A stretch of DNA of 64,000 nucleotides from Leptofilum sp041987425 (GTDB lineage Bacteria > Chloroflexota > Anaerolineae > Promineifilales > Promineifilaceae): positions 28,837 through 92,836 of the forward strand of contig JBHIWP010000001.1 of assembly GCA_041987425.1 (NCBI GenBank). The letters run 5' to 3'. A model generated the notes under the pieces. The model had not been told where the DNA came from and did no database searches. It saw nothing but the letters and a program-made list of their open reading frames with translations. The translations under genes and the position numbers were made by a program. Shown here piece after piece: positions 53,381 to 62,580 of this stretch. Positions within the stretch are counted from its first letter, which is position 1, and each line of letters opens with the position of its first letter.

Positions 53381-54454
53381 TCAGACCAGCTCATGCTGCT
53401 GTTGAAGCGCGACGCGCTCTTGCAGACGCATCTGGGCCTGGTCGATGATTACTGCCAGAACAATCACTGCGCCTTTGATAACCTGCTGCCAAAACGAAGA
53501 AACGCCCAGGCCTATGAGGCCATCCCCTAAAACACCGATGACAAAGGCACCTATAATCGTGCCGCCAATGCTGCCGCGTCCCCCAGATAAAGAGGTGCCG
53601 CCAAGGACAACGGCCGCAATAGCATTCAGTTCGAAAAACGTGCCGGTTGCCGGATGGGCCGCCACCAACTGAGACGCAATGATCAGACCCACCATTGCCG
53701 AACAAAAGCCAGAAATCATGTAGACAAGCGTTTTCACCCGATCCACCCGCACTCCGGAAAGCTCAGCCGCGCGTTCGTTTCCACCAATGGCAAAAACCTG
53801 ACGGCCAAACGGTGTTTTGGCTGCAACAAGGGCGGCCACCAATGCGAAGAGGATCATGATCCAAATGGAGTAGTTAATCGACAAAAAATTACCGGCTCCC
53901 AAAACGGGAAAACCGGTATTACCCAGTTCAGGACGGCCAACGAGATTTGGAAACGTATTACCATTGGAGCGTAGCAGGGCGAGACCTCTAGCCGCATACA
54001 ACATGCCCAATGTGGCAATGAACGGCGCAACCTTGAACCGGGTGATGATCAAGCCATTAACTGCACCTATAAGGGTGCCCACGAAAAGCGTGATTAAAAT
54101 AATGGCCCAGACATGGAAATAAACGATGACGCCAAACATGGGCAAAACGATGCCCTCATTTATCAATCCCCCAGCGATCATTGCCACCAGGCCAACGATG
54201 GAACCAACGGATAGATCGATACCGCCGGTTAAAATGACGAAGGTCATGCCGATGCCTAATAAAGCGTTGATAGCGGCATGTTTTGCCATAATGACCACGT
54301 TGGCCGAGGTTAGAAAGTTGGGATTAAGCAGAGTAAAAACAATAATCAAGACAATTAGGGCAATAAAAGCCCGACCTTTAAGCAAAAGTTGAATCACATC
54401 CAGCCGTGTGATGCGTCGTTGTTTCGTGGGTATGGTAATGTTTGCCTGACTCAT
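53381..54454 (-). CDS. Sugar ABC transporter permease, RbsC family
   Basis: A 357-residue membrane protein with about nine to ten hydrophobic segments. Family motifs include GIDLSVGSIVGLVAMIAG and AAVVLGGTSLSGGRGSIGGT. It forms the membrane channel with the ATPase encoded 12 bp upstream. Order and spacing (ATPase, permease, binding protein) are those of Rbs/Xyl-type importers. Confidence 0.93.
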   Translation of the reverse strand: MSQANITIPTKQRRITRLDVIQLLLKGRAFIALIVLIIVFTLLNPNFLTSANVVIMAKHAAINALLGIGMTFVILTGGIDLSVGSIVGLVAMIAGGLINEGIVLPMFGVIVYFHVWAIILITLFVGTLIGAVNGLIITRFKVAPFIATLGMLYAARGLALLRSNGNTFPNLVGRPELGNTGFPVLGAGNFLSINYSIWIMILFALVAALVAAKTPFGRQVFAIGGNERAAELSGVRVDRVKTLVYMISGFCSAMVGLIIASQLVAAHPATGTFFELNAIAAVVLGGTSLSGGRGSIGGTIIGAFVIGVLGDGLIGLGVSSFWQQVIKGAVIVLAVIIDQAQMRLQERVALQQQHELV

Positions 54455-54466
54455 AAAACTCTCCTC

Positions 54467-56074
54467 TTACACAACAGCGGACACTGCTGTTTGCTTCTCC
54501 GGCGTTATTTTTGTGCTTTTTGCGCGGTTATGGCCGACGGCCGACGCCGCCACGAGTGCTTCTTCGGTGGCTTCGCCGCTGTTAAATTCGGCCGTAATGA
54601 CACCTTTAGACATAACCAAAATTCGATCCGACATGGCCAGGATTTCTTTTAATTCGGATGAAATGAAAATAATCCCAAACCCCTTCCTGGCGAGTTGATT
54701 CATGATTTCAAAGATTTCCGACTTGGCGGCGATATCGATGCCACGCGTAGGTTCATCTAACAGCAAAATTTTGGGGTTGGTGAGCAAGCTCTTGGACACA
54801 ACCACTTTTTGCTGGTTACCACCGCTCAGGGCAGTGATAGACTGGCGTGGATTAGCAACCTTGACCGAAAGTTCCTTAATCATCTGGTCAACATGTTCTT
54901 TTTCTCTTTTGCTGGATAAGAAGAAGCCTTTGATATATTTCTTCAAGCTGGCGAGCAGCATGTTATCGGCAACGGACATGGTTTGCACGAGTCCCTCGCG
55001 CTGGCGATCCTCGGGCACTAATGTCATGCCCAGGTTGATGCGCTGGCGGATGGAGCTAACTTTAACTTCTTGCCCTTCGAGCCAGATACGGCCGTTTACA
55101 TCCCCCCGCACCCCCACCAGACTTTCAAACAGTTCAGAACGACCGGCCCCCATCAGCCCGTAAATGCCCAAAATTTCACCCTGGCGCAAACGAAAGGAGA
55201 CATGATCGAGCATATACCCGCCGCCAAATCGTATCAGGGTCATCTCTTCAACCCGCAGCAGTTCCTCGCCGATTTCGTGCGGTTGTTTTTGGAATAGGCT
55301 GGCCGGGTTCCGCCCCACCATTTGCTCGATGATCCAGGAGACATCAATTTTTGCCGCCGGTTCTTCGGCCATTAAACGGCCGTCTCTTAGCACCGTCACA
55401 TAGTCCCCAATTTGCAGCAGCTCATCCAGTTTGTGCGAAATGTAAATAATAGAAACACCGCTGGCCTGCAGCTCCCCAATCACGCGGAACAAAACGTCTA
55501 CTTCGGCCGTGCTCAAGGCCGATGTCGGCTCGTCCATAATGAGGATATTCACGTCCTGGGCCAGCGCTTTGGCAATTTCTACAATCTGCTGCTGGCCAAT
55601 GCGCAGGTCAGAAACCAGCGCGTCCGGATCAATTGGCTGTTCCAGGCGAGCCAGCAACGCTTTGGTGTGCTCCTTTTGGGCCTTTTTGTCAATCAGGCCG
55701 CGATTGGTAATTTCGCGGGCCATAAAAATGTTTTCCGTAACGGATAGGTTAGGGAAAAGGTTCATCTCCTGATAAATGATGCCAATGCCATGTTTGGCCG
55801 CGTCTAGTGGGGAGTGAATAACCAGCTCTTCACTGTTAAGCAGCAATTTACCCTCGGTTGCTTTATAGACACCGGCCAAAATCTTCATCAACGTCGATTT
55901 ACCGGCCCCGTTTTCACCGACAAGTACGTTCACCTTGCCCCGGTAGACGTTGAAATTGACTTTGTCCAGTGCCACCGTGCCGGGAAACAGTTTTATGATG
56001 TTTTCTGCTTTTAGGATGATGTCGTCGCTAACGGCCGTCGCCTCTTCCTGGGAAATAGTGGTGGGCTGATTCAT
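54467..56074 (-). CDS. Sugar ABC transporter ATPase, RbsA family (two ATPase domains)
   Basis: A 535-residue fused double ATPase, the usual form in CUT2 sugar importers. Domain 1 has Walker A GENGAGKSTL, a shortened signature LRIGQQQ and Walker B ILIMDEPTSAL. Domain 2 has a degenerate Walker A (GLMGAGRSEL), the signature LSGGNQQKV and LLLDEPTRGID. The degenerate second P-loop is normal for the family. It starts 4 nt after the DUF2291 gene. Confidence 0.94.
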   Translation of the reverse strand: MNQPTTISQEEATAVSDDIILKAENIIKLFPGTVALDKVNFNVYRGKVNVLVGENGAGKSTLMKILAGVYKATEGKLLLNSEELVIHSPLDAAKHGIGIIYQEMNLFPNLSVTENIFMAREITNRGLIDKKAQKEHTKALLARLEQPIDPDALVSDLRIGQQQIVEIAKALAQDVNILIMDEPTSALSTAEVDVLFRVIGELQASGVSIIYISHKLDELLQIGDYVTVLRDGRLMAEEPAAKIDVSWIIEQMVGRNPASLFQKQPHEIGEELLRVEEMTLIRFGGGYMLDHVSFRLRQGEILGIYGLMGAGRSELFESLVGVRGDVNGRIWLEGQEVKVSSIRQRINLGMTLVPEDRQREGLVQTMSVADNMLLASLKKYIKGFFLSSKREKEHVDQMIKELSVKVANPRQSITALSGGNQQKVVVSKSLLTNPKILLLDEPTRGIDIAAKSEIFEIMNQLARKGFGIIFISSELKEILAMSDRILVMSKGVITAEFNSGEATEEALVAASAVGHNRAKSTKITPEKQTAVSAVV

Positions 56075-56078
56075 GAAC

Positions 56079-56726
56079 CTATCCTTCTACATCAAACACA
56101 ACCGGCGCAATCGTAATCTCGCTCAGATCAATATTGGTTTGATTTGTAGTGCGCACCGTAAAGACGCCAATAAAGTTCACCGATTTACCCACTAACGATG
56201 TAAGGTCGATGTCAGCAACGACATCTTCAGACACGCGGCGGTTCAATTCGCGCGACACCTGACCAAATTCGGTCTGGTCTTTGAAGTCGCCAAATGCAAT
56301 AAAACCAGCGCCATCGCGAATGCTGTCTCCACGAATCAGTGGTCCAACCTGAATAATGACTTGAACCGGGCCGCTGTAACCATCGACCCTAATAACGGCC
56401 GTACCGTTGCGCGATTCTGTGTCCACCGACTCAATCGTACCCTGTCCCTGTACTACAAAGTTGAACGCCCCGCTGGCGGAGCCCGTGGCATAGGCCTCGC
56501 CAGCCTCGTTCAAATCACCCTCCATCGCCTCCAACACCTCGGGCAAATTCGTCGCATTTTCTACGATGGCCGGAACAACCTGGCTTTCCCAAACTCCCTC
56601 TACATAAGCGGTTGGGTCGAATGCCTCACTGGCTTCAAGCCGTTCAATTTCTTCTATGGGGACAATCGTACAGGCTGAAAATCCCACGAATAACATTACC
56701 AAAAGCCCGTAAATCGCTTTTCTCAT
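56079..56726 (-). CDS. DUF2291 family lipoprotein
   Basis: A 215-residue predicted lipoprotein with lipobox FSA-Cys19, then the FDPTAYVEGVWESQVVP segment typical of DUF2291 proteins. The family regularly travels with Rbs-type sugar importers, but its function is not known to me. It lies 4 nt from both the kinase and the ATPase genes, so it is an integral operon member. Confidence 0.85.
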   Translation of the reverse strand: MRKAIYGLLVMLFVGFSACTIVPIEEIERLEASEAFDPTAYVEGVWESQVVPAIVENATNLPEVLEAMEGDLNEAGEAYATGSASGAFNFVVQGQGTIESVDTESRNGTAVIRVDGYSGPVQVIIQVGPLIRGDSIRDGAGFIAFGDFKDQTEFGQVSRELNRRVSEDVVADIDLTSLVGKSVNFIGVFTVRTTNQTNIDLSEITIAPVVFDVEG

Positions 56727-56730
56727 CTTC

Positions 56731-58215
56731 TCACTCCGTTAAAACCTGGCGCACAGCCCGCTGCCAGTCTTCCTTCAGTTTGGTCACCGCCTCAGTTGGC
56801 ATCACCGGTAAATAATCAATAGTTTCTCGCGGCAGACGGGCAACTGCATTGAGATCGGCGTGGATACCTACTCCAATCAACCCGGCCAGCACCGCTCCCA
56901 AAGCTGACAGTTCCGGCAGGCGAGCGGCGCGCACGGTTAAATGATTTAGATCGGCCACAAATTGCATCAAGAAGCGGTTGTTAACTGCGCCGCCATCAGC
57001 ATGGACGGTTTGCAAATCTATGGCTGCGTCTTGCGCCATCAGTGATAAAACATCATGAATCGTAAAAGCAATGCCTTCTAATCCGGCTCGAACCAGATGG
57101 TTCTTTGAACTGGACGGACTTAGGCCGACGATGGCCGCCCGCGCCTGGGGCTGCCAATAGGGAGCGCTGAGTCCCACAAAAGCGGGAACCAGGTAGACGC
57201 CACCGTTATCAGGAACGGCCGTTGCCAGACCTTCCGCTTCCTCTACCGAATCAATCAACCCAAGCTGGTCACGCAGCCAGGCAATGGTTCCCCCAGTAAA
57301 ATTCGTAATGCCCTCAAAAGCATAAACTGGCTGGCCGCCAATGACCCAGGCCAGCGCCGTAACCAGCCCGTTGTCTGAATAGGCCACCTTGCCACCAATG
57401 TTCAACAGAACTGAGGAGCCGGTGCCAAAAGTGACTTTGGCGCTACCGGGAGTAAAGCAGCGCTGGGCAAATAGCGCCGCCTGCGAATCACCCATCACCC
57501 CAACAATAGGCAGCGGCCGTTCCAGCAAACCACTCAGGTCCGTTTCACCAAAATGAGCGTCGCTGTCTTGTACCGCTGGCAAAGCAGCCAGCGGCACGCC
57601 AAACAGTTGGCCCAACTGTTCATCCCAGGCCAGCGTATTAATGTCAAACAGAAGCGTCCGCGAAGCGTTGGTTTGGTCGGTGGTGAAGGAACGGCCGTTG
57701 GTCAGCCGGTAAATTAAGTAAGCATCTATCGTGCCAATAAGCGCTGTGCCTTCAGCTAACCTCTGGCTAATGTCTGGTCGATTTTGCAGCAGCCACGTCA
57801 ACTTGGCCGCCGGGAAATAGGTATCGAGTTTCAGCCCGGTTTTGGTCTTGACCATCTCGCCATAACCAGCCGCTTCCAGGTCGGCGCAAATCTTTTCACC
57901 ACGACGACATTGCCAAACAACGGCGTTGTGGAGTGGTTCGCCGGTCTCCTTATCAAAAATGACAATCGTTTCGCGTTGATTGGTGATGCTTAAACACAAC
58001 AGGCTGTCTTGCCTGTCCTTGTTACGAGCTAACAAAGCGGCGACAGCCTGTAAGGTATTGCGGTAAATTTCAGCGGCATCGTGTTCAACCCAGCCGGGAC
58101 GGGGATAAATCTGTTGATGGGAAACGGCCGTTTTGTCCAGCAATTCGCCCGTTTCTGTAAACAACAGCGCCTTCGTCGCCGACGTAGATTGATCAATCGC
58201 CAGAATCACGTTCAC
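56731..58215 (-). CDS. FGGY-family carbohydrate kinase (glycerol-kinase-like)
   Basis: A 494-residue kinase with a GTG start overlapping the transketolase stop by 4 nt (GTGA). The N-terminal phosphate loop DQSTSATKALLF, SITNQRETIVIFD and QTNASRTLLFD are closest to glycerol kinases. The C-terminal FGGY signature region is present (VHADGGAVNNRFLMQF). It phosphorylates the incoming sugar or polyol. With a transketolase pair and an isomerase in the operon, a tetrose or pentose derivative is as likely as glycerol, so I give no symbol. Confidence 0.9.
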   Translation of the reverse strand: MNVILAIDQSTSATKALLFTETGELLDKTAVSHQQIYPRPGWVEHDAAEIYRNTLQAVAALLARNKDRQDSLLCLSITNQRETIVIFDKETGEPLHNAVVWQCRRGEKICADLEAAGYGEMVKTKTGLKLDTYFPAAKLTWLLQNRPDISQRLAEGTALIGTIDAYLIYRLTNGRSFTTDQTNASRTLLFDINTLAWDEQLGQLFGVPLAALPAVQDSDAHFGETDLSGLLERPLPIVGVMGDSQAALFAQRCFTPGSAKVTFGTGSSVLLNIGGKVAYSDNGLVTALAWVIGGQPVYAFEGITNFTGGTIAWLRDQLGLIDSVEEAEGLATAVPDNGGVYLVPAFVGLSAPYWQPQARAAIVGLSPSSSKNHLVRAGLEGIAFTIHDVLSLMAQDAAIDLQTVHADGGAVNNRFLMQFVADLNHLTVRAARLPELSALGAVLAGLIGVGIHADLNAVARLPRETIDYLPVMPTEAVTKLKEDWQRAVRQVLTE

Positions 58216-59174
58216 GAAGCTGTTTCTCCTAACGCTAGTGACGCCAGTAGCTGTTGTGCCGTGTTTGCTAAGCCGTCGGGTGAAATGCCGTAATGATTAA
58301 AAATCTCCGTTTGGCTGCCGGTGACCGTGTACTCGTCTGGAATCCCAACGGATTTGAAGGGAATGTAGACTCGCTCGGCCATCAGCAAGGCAGCGACCGT
58401 ACTGCCCAATCCACCGTAGATGCTGTGTTCCTCAACCGTAATAATGGCCCTGGATTGGTGAGCGGCGGCAAGAACGGCCGCTTTATCCAAAGGCTTTAAA
58501 GTGTGCATGCTGATCACCCCGGCAGAAACGCCCTGTTCGGCTAACAGGCGCCCCGCCTGCACCGCTTCAGCCACAGGTTCGCCAATGGCAATAAATGTAA
58601 CATCTGCTCCGTCTGACAAGGTGATAGCCTTACCGATTTCAAAGGTGGTGTCAGGATGATGCAGATGGGGCATTGGTTTTTTGCCGAAGCGAATATAGAT
58701 AGGCTTGTGGTGAGAAACGGCCGTTTCAATCGCCATTTTCGTTTCAAAATTATCAGCCGGAACCACAATGTCAATGTTGTTGATGGCTTGCAAGGCGGCA
58801 AAGTCATGAAGTGAATGATGGGTCGAGCCCAATGCGCCATAGCTAACACCGGCGCTAATCCCCACCAATTTGACATGATTGTCAGAATAGGCCACGTCGT
58901 TTTTTATTTGTTCTAAAGAGCGGGCTGTTAAGAAACAGGCAGGAGAAACCCCAAACGCCTTCTTTCCGGCGGACGCCAGGCCTGCTGAAACGCCTACCAG
59001 GGTCTGTTCCGCAATGCCAACCTCAACAATTTGATCCGGTAACGCTTGCGCAAATGAACCCAACTTCCCAGAGCCGCGAGAATCGCTGGTTACCACCAAA
59101 ATATCTTTGTCGGATTGCCCTAATTTCAGCAGCGTGTCTGCGAATACAACAAGATTCGGCCTACCCAGTTCCAT
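58212..59174 (-). CDS. Transketolase, C-terminal subunit
   Basis: A 320-residue pyrimidine-binding plus C-terminal half of a split transketolase. I chose ATG 59174 (MELGRPNLVV), which overlaps the end of the N-subunit gene and implies coupled translation. Motifs include the thiamine-pyrimidine Glu region VEVGIAEQTLVGVSAGLA and STHHSLHDFAAL. It forms the active enzyme with the N-terminal subunit encoded just upstream and transfers two-carbon ketol units. Confidence 0.92.
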   Translation of the reverse strand: MELGRPNLVVFADTLLKLGQSDKDILVVTSDSRGSGKLGSFAQALPDQIVEVGIAEQTLVGVSAGLASAGKKAFGVSPACFLTARSLEQIKNDVAYSDNHVKLVGISAGVSYGALGSTHHSLHDFAALQAINNIDIVVPADNFETKMAIETAVSHHKPIYIRFGKKPMPHLHHPDTTFEIGKAITLSDGADVTFIAIGEPVAEAVQAGRLLAEQGVSAGVISMHTLKPLDKAAVLAAAHQSRAIITVEEHSIYGGLGSTVAALLMAERVYIPFKSVGIPDEYTVTGSQTEIFNHYGISPDGLANTAQQLLASLALGETAS

Positions 59175-60012
59175 TACGTTCTCTCCATATACGTTCGCTG
59201 GCATTTAATTCGTTCATAGCCAGAGAAAATTCAGCGTCGTTCGGGACGTGATGGTGCCAGCCGACTTGATTCTCAATAAAGCTTACCCCTTTACCCTTAA
59301 CGGTATGGGCGAGAATCAAAGACGGTTTCCCTGGCGCAAAGGGCAGTTCATTGAACCTGTCGATCAAGTCGGAAATATTATTTCCATCTACTTCACGCAC
59401 CGCGTATCCAAAAGCCGTAAATTTTTCTTTGAGGTTGGTGACGCCCGTCACCGTGTCTACAGGGCCAGTGATTTGCAGCTTGTTGTAATCAACAATAACG
59501 GTAAGGTTGTCCAGTCGGTAGTGGGCGGCACACATCGAGGCTTCCCAGTTAGATCCTTCTTCCAGTTCACCATCGCCCAATAAAGTGAAGACTCGGTAGG
59601 AACGGCCGTCTTTTTTGCCTGCCAGGGCTGTACCCACCGCTATGGCCAGGCCGTGTCCCAAAGCGCCAGTATTGTGCTCCACCCCATTTACCTTGCGCGT
59701 GGGATGACCAATAAAATGAGACTGGTATTGATTCAAACTGTCCAGCATCGTTTCGGGGTAAAATCCCTGATCGGCTAAAACAACGTACAGTGCCTCGACC
59801 GAATGCCCTTTGCTTTGAATATAGCGATCGCGATCGGCATCCTTAAAGTTCAGCGGTGACACGTTTAATACTCGGTTGTACAAAACATTGAGGATATCAA
59901 TCGCCGATAAACTCCCGCCCGTATGACCAGCGTTAGCCTTCTTGATGCTTGTCAATATTTTTTTGCGATACTGGATTGATTTCAACTCTAGGGCTTCAAT
60001 AGTTAATTCCAT
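59161..60012 (-). CDS. Transketolase, N-terminal (thiamine diphosphate) subunit
   Basis: A 283-residue N-terminal half. I chose ATG 60012 (MELTIEALELKS); an upstream start at 60063 would add 17 residues lacking family similarity. The thiamine-diphosphate motif runs from GDGELEEGSNWEA to VDYNKLQITG. NAGHTGGSLSAIDIL and SKGHSVEALY are also typical. It is the first gene of the leftward operon, below the candidate promoter at 60092-60118. Confidence 0.92.
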   Translation of the reverse strand: MELTIEALELKSIQYRKKILTSIKKANAGHTGGSLSAIDILNVLYNRVLNVSPLNFKDADRDRYIQSKGHSVEALYVVLADQGFYPETMLDSLNQYQSHFIGHPTRKVNGVEHNTGALGHGLAIAVGTALAGKKDGRSYRVFTLLGDGELEEGSNWEASMCAAHYRLDNLTVIVDYNKLQITGPVDTVTGVTNLKEKFTAFGYAVREVDGNNISDLIDRFNELPFAPGKPSLILAHTVKGKGVSFIENQVGWHHHVPNDAEFSLAMNELNASERIWRERNGTG

Positions 60013-60049
60013 AATTTTAAAAGCTCTCAAACTCGTAAATCTTGTGCTT

Positions 60050-60061
60050 GAATAATTATTC
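60050..60061. promoter_or_regulatory. Palindrome GAATAATTATTC, possible operator
   Basis: A perfect 12-bp palindrome downstream of the leftward promoter and upstream of the transketolase gene, in a very AT-rich divergent region next to a SorC-family regulator. Similar half-sites (ATATTATTT, CATTATATG) stand beside it. A role as regulator-binding site is inference. Confidence 0.35.
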
Positions 60062-60091
60062 ATATAATGATATTATTTCAACACTATGCAG

Positions 60092-60118
60092 ATTATCCAA
60101 GAAAAAGCAGTCTGTCAA
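60092..60118 (-). promoter_or_regulatory. Candidate sigma-70 promoter of the sugar operon
   Basis: On the minus strand, a perfect TTGACA (60118-60113) with GATAAT (60097-60092) 15 nt downstream. The spacing is short, but both hexamers are strong. It drives towards the transketolase gene. Confidence 0.5.
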
Positions 60119-60124
60119 GTCAAT

Positions 60125-60153
60125 TTGCATAAATATTCAAAAGACAATATAAA
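60125..60153 (+). promoter_or_regulatory. Candidate promoter of the SorC-family regulator
   Basis: TTGCAT (60125-60130), a 17-nt spacer and TATAAA (60148-60153) lie 36 nt before the regulator's ATG. The -35 starts 7 bp from the leftward -35, so one bound regulator could control both directions. Confidence 0.5.
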
Positions 60154-60188
60154 TTCACGCCACCCAAATTTTGCACCGAGGAAATCAC

Positions 60189-61148
60189 ATGGCTCGAATT
60201 GATGAGTTAAGATTAATGGCCCGCGTGGCCCGCATGTACTACGAAAACGACATGCGCCAATCCGAGATCGCTCAACAGCTGGGACTTTCACAGGCGACCG
60301 TCTCTCGCCTGTTTAAAAGGGCAAAAGATGAGGGGATTGTTCGCATCTCTGTTAATGTGCCTCAGGGGGTTTTTTCAGACTTAGAAGAGCAAATCATCGC
60401 CGCTTACAATTTGCGGGATGCCATCGTCGTCGATTGTATTCACGAAGATGAACAGATGATTCAGCGTGATATAGGGGCAGCCGCAGCCTACTATGTAGAA
60501 TCGACGCTTAAGCCGAATGAGGTAATTGGGCTTTCTTCCTGGAGCAGCACACTCCTGGCACTTGTTGATGCACTGCATCCCGTAACGCGCAAAAATGACG
60601 TGCGTGTGGTTCAAATTTTAGGCGGTATTGGCAATCCAGCAGCGGAAATACATGCCGCCCGCTTGACTGGTCGCTTTGCCAAACTGGTCAATGGCTCCGC
60701 TACCTATCTCCCAGCTCCCGGCGTGGTCGGCTCAGAGGCGGCCCGGCATGTGTTTTTGGAAGATCAATATGTGCAAGAAGCAATGGCTTTGTTTGATCAG
60801 GTAAGTCTGGCGCTGGTTGGGATTGGCGCCGTAGAGCCGTCAGAGCTGCTGGCAGACTCTGGGAACATTTTTTCTGACACTGAGCTGGATATTTTGCGCG
60901 GCGAGGGAGCAGTCGGGGATATTTTGCTCCACTTCTTTGATGCCAACGGCCGTCCGGTAAAAACGTCGCTGGATCATCGAGTCATGTCTATGAGTCTGGC
61001 ACAAATGCGGCGGGCGGATCGAGCAGTAGGTGTAGCTGGCGGCCGACGCAAGCATGAAGCAATCCTTGCCGCGCTGCAGGGACAGTGGATCAATGTTTTA
61101 ATTACAGACTGTTTTACGGCTCAGCGCCTCGTAGCCGCAGCCAGATAG
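60189..61148 (+). CDS. SorC/DeoR-type sugar-responsive transcriptional regulator
   Basis: A 319-residue regulator. I chose ATG 60189, with GAGGAAA 7 nt upstream, over the TTG at 60171. An N-terminal helix-turn-helix (MRQSEIAQQLGLSQATVSRL) is followed by a SorC sugar-phosphate-binding domain (QILGGIGNPAAEIHAARL, VALVGIGAVEPS and near the end VAGGRRKHEAI). SorC proteins bind DNA according to a phosphorylated sugar. It is divergent to the sugar operon and therefore its likely regulator. Its stop is only 4 bp from the stop of convergent pyrF. Confidence 0.92.
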   Translation: MARIDELRLMARVARMYYENDMRQSEIAQQLGLSQATVSRLFKRAKDEGIVRISVNVPQGVFSDLEEQIIAAYNLRDAIVVDCIHEDEQMIQRDIGAAAAYYVESTLKPNEVIGLSSWSSTLLALVDALHPVTRKNDVRVVQILGGIGNPAAEIHAARLTGRFAKLVNGSATYLPAPGVVGSEAARHVFLEDQYVQEAMALFDQVSLALVGIGAVEPSELLADSGNIFSDTELDILRGEGAVGDILLHFFDANGRPVKTSLDHRVMSMSLAQMRRADRAVGVAGGRRKHEAILAALQGQWINVLITDCFTAQRLVAAAR

Positions 61149-61152
61149 CTTT

Positions 61153-61962
61153 TTAGGCGCGCAAGGCATTAATTTGCTGGCGCAACGCTAGAGCCGCCGC
61201 GCGCGCCGCGTCGGCAAAATCTTTTCCTTCGGAGGCATAGAGAACGCTGCGGCTGGCGCTGATTAGCGGGCCTGCCACAGAATCTGGACCATGTTCAACG
61301 GCCGCAGCCAGATCGCCACCCTGTGCCCCAATGCCGGGGATGAGGAAATTGGCTTCTGGGGCCAGCCGCCGGGCAGTGGCCAGCTCTTCGGGATAAGTCG
61401 CGCCAATCACGTAGCCTTTGTGCCCGGCAGTAGCCCAGGTTTGGCTCTGGCGGAGCACAGCGGCAGAAAGCCCCGCCTCCTGCCGCAGCTCGCCCTGAAA
61501 ATCTGTGGCGCTTTTGTTCGAGGTGCGGGCCAAAATGTATACGGCCTTATCTGGACGTTTTTCGATCATGGGCAGCACGGCGTCAGCTCCCACAAAAGGA
61601 TTTACCGTTACGGCATCCACCTTCCATTCATCAAACAGCCCAGCGCCCCAGGCCGCCTGCGTGTGGCCAATATCCCCTGTTTTGCAGTCTAGCACGATAG
61701 GAATATGGCTTGGAATATAGGCAATAGTGCGCTCCAGGGCAATCACCCCGGCGGCCCCCCACTGCAGATAAAACCCCAGATTGGGCTTGTAAGCGCAAAC
61801 CAGATCGGCCGTTGCGTCGATAATGGCCTGATTGTACGGCAGGATGGGTTCATCCCATTTGAGAAAATCAACCCGCAGACGCTCTGGAAGAGGGTCTAAA
61901 CCAACGCAAAGCCAGGAGCTGTTTTTCTCTTGAACAGATTTAAGTTTTTCCAGATAGCTCAT
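61153..61962 (-). CDS. pyrF: Orotidine-5'-phosphate decarboxylase, class 2
   Basis: A 269-residue enzyme of UMP synthesis, OMP to UMP. I chose ATG 61962 (MSYLEKLKS); a GTG at 61995 would add 11 residues. The catalytic Lys/Asp network is in VLDCKTGDIGHTQAAWG, with KPNLGFYLQWG before it and IPGIGAQGGD as the phosphate-binding loop. The length and GDIGHT motif mark the longer class 2 enzymes. No other pyrimidine gene is adjacent. Confidence 0.93.
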   Translation of the reverse strand: MSYLEKLKSVQEKNSSWLCVGLDPLPERLRVDFLKWDEPILPYNQAIIDATADLVCAYKPNLGFYLQWGAAGVIALERTIAYIPSHIPIVLDCKTGDIGHTQAAWGAGLFDEWKVDAVTVNPFVGADAVLPMIEKRPDKAVYILARTSNKSATDFQGELRQEAGLSAAVLRQSQTWATAGHKGYVIGATYPEELATARRLAPEANFLIPGIGAQGGDLAAAVEHGPDSVAGPLISASRSVLYASEGKDFADAARAAALALRQQINALRA

Positions 61963-62067
61963 GCGCTTATTGTACTTAACTGGGGTTACGCGCACAAAAC
62001 CCTAAGTTTGCTTGACCTCTGGAAATCGAATCTGGTCGTACGAAAACCCTTGAGGCTTTACGAAGGC

Positions 62068-62280
62068 TTAATCCGATTCCAAATCAGCGTTGTCGTCTGA
62101 TTCGTCTTTCGGCGCTGGGGGGCGAATTAGACCGCCCAACTGTAAGTTGCGTAATCCTTTCACGCTGCTATCGGCTACGTCGTCTTTGTCGCGGCTGAGG
62201 GCATAGAGGGCTACGGCCGTTAAACAGAAGGCCAAAAAAGCCAGGGCGAAGAAAGCCACAATCAGATCATTCCCATTCAT
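62068..62280 (-). CDS. Small single-pass membrane protein, unknown function
   Basis: A 70-residue protein with one membrane helix (about residues 6-28, LIVAFFALAFLAFCLTAVALYAL) and a charged, Asp-rich cytoplasmic-type tail. A good ribosome site (GGGAGA, 7 nt before ATG) and placement in a clean gap support a real gene. I recognise no family. It lies about 105 bp before pyrF in the same direction and may share its transcript. Confidence 0.65.
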   Translation of the reverse strand: MNGNDLIVAFFALAFLAFCLTAVALYALSRDKDDVADSSVKGLRNLQLGGLIRPPAPKDESDDNADLESD

Positions 62281-62580
62281 ATGTGATCTCCCTGTATTTT
62301 GTTACGGCCGTCACTACTGCTGAAGCAAACCAATCGTCAAAAGCAACTGTATGAATCTGCCTCAGTTAAGCGTTTCGTCGCCGAAACACCGCCTGGCCTT
62401 TCACCAAATAATCTCCCCCAATATGGCTCCACATAATAGCACATGCGTTCTAAATTCTCAACAGTTTGCCACTAACCATCTTCTTCTTTCTATACCCTGG
62501 ATACATTTGCGGAAAATTAGTGCTGTTTTCCCAATAAAGTGCCTTAAATCAGGTATCATCTTCAGCCTTCCCCTGCTATA
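62281..62580. other. Divergent spacer with a perfect -10 at the edge
   Basis: No gene seen. TATAAT at 62577-62582 overlaps the first ATG of the rightward gene (62581). No good -35 lies 17 nt upstream (TATCAT). If this -10 is used, the message would begin just after it, and the ATG at 62602 would be a nearly leaderless start. Confidence 0.35.
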
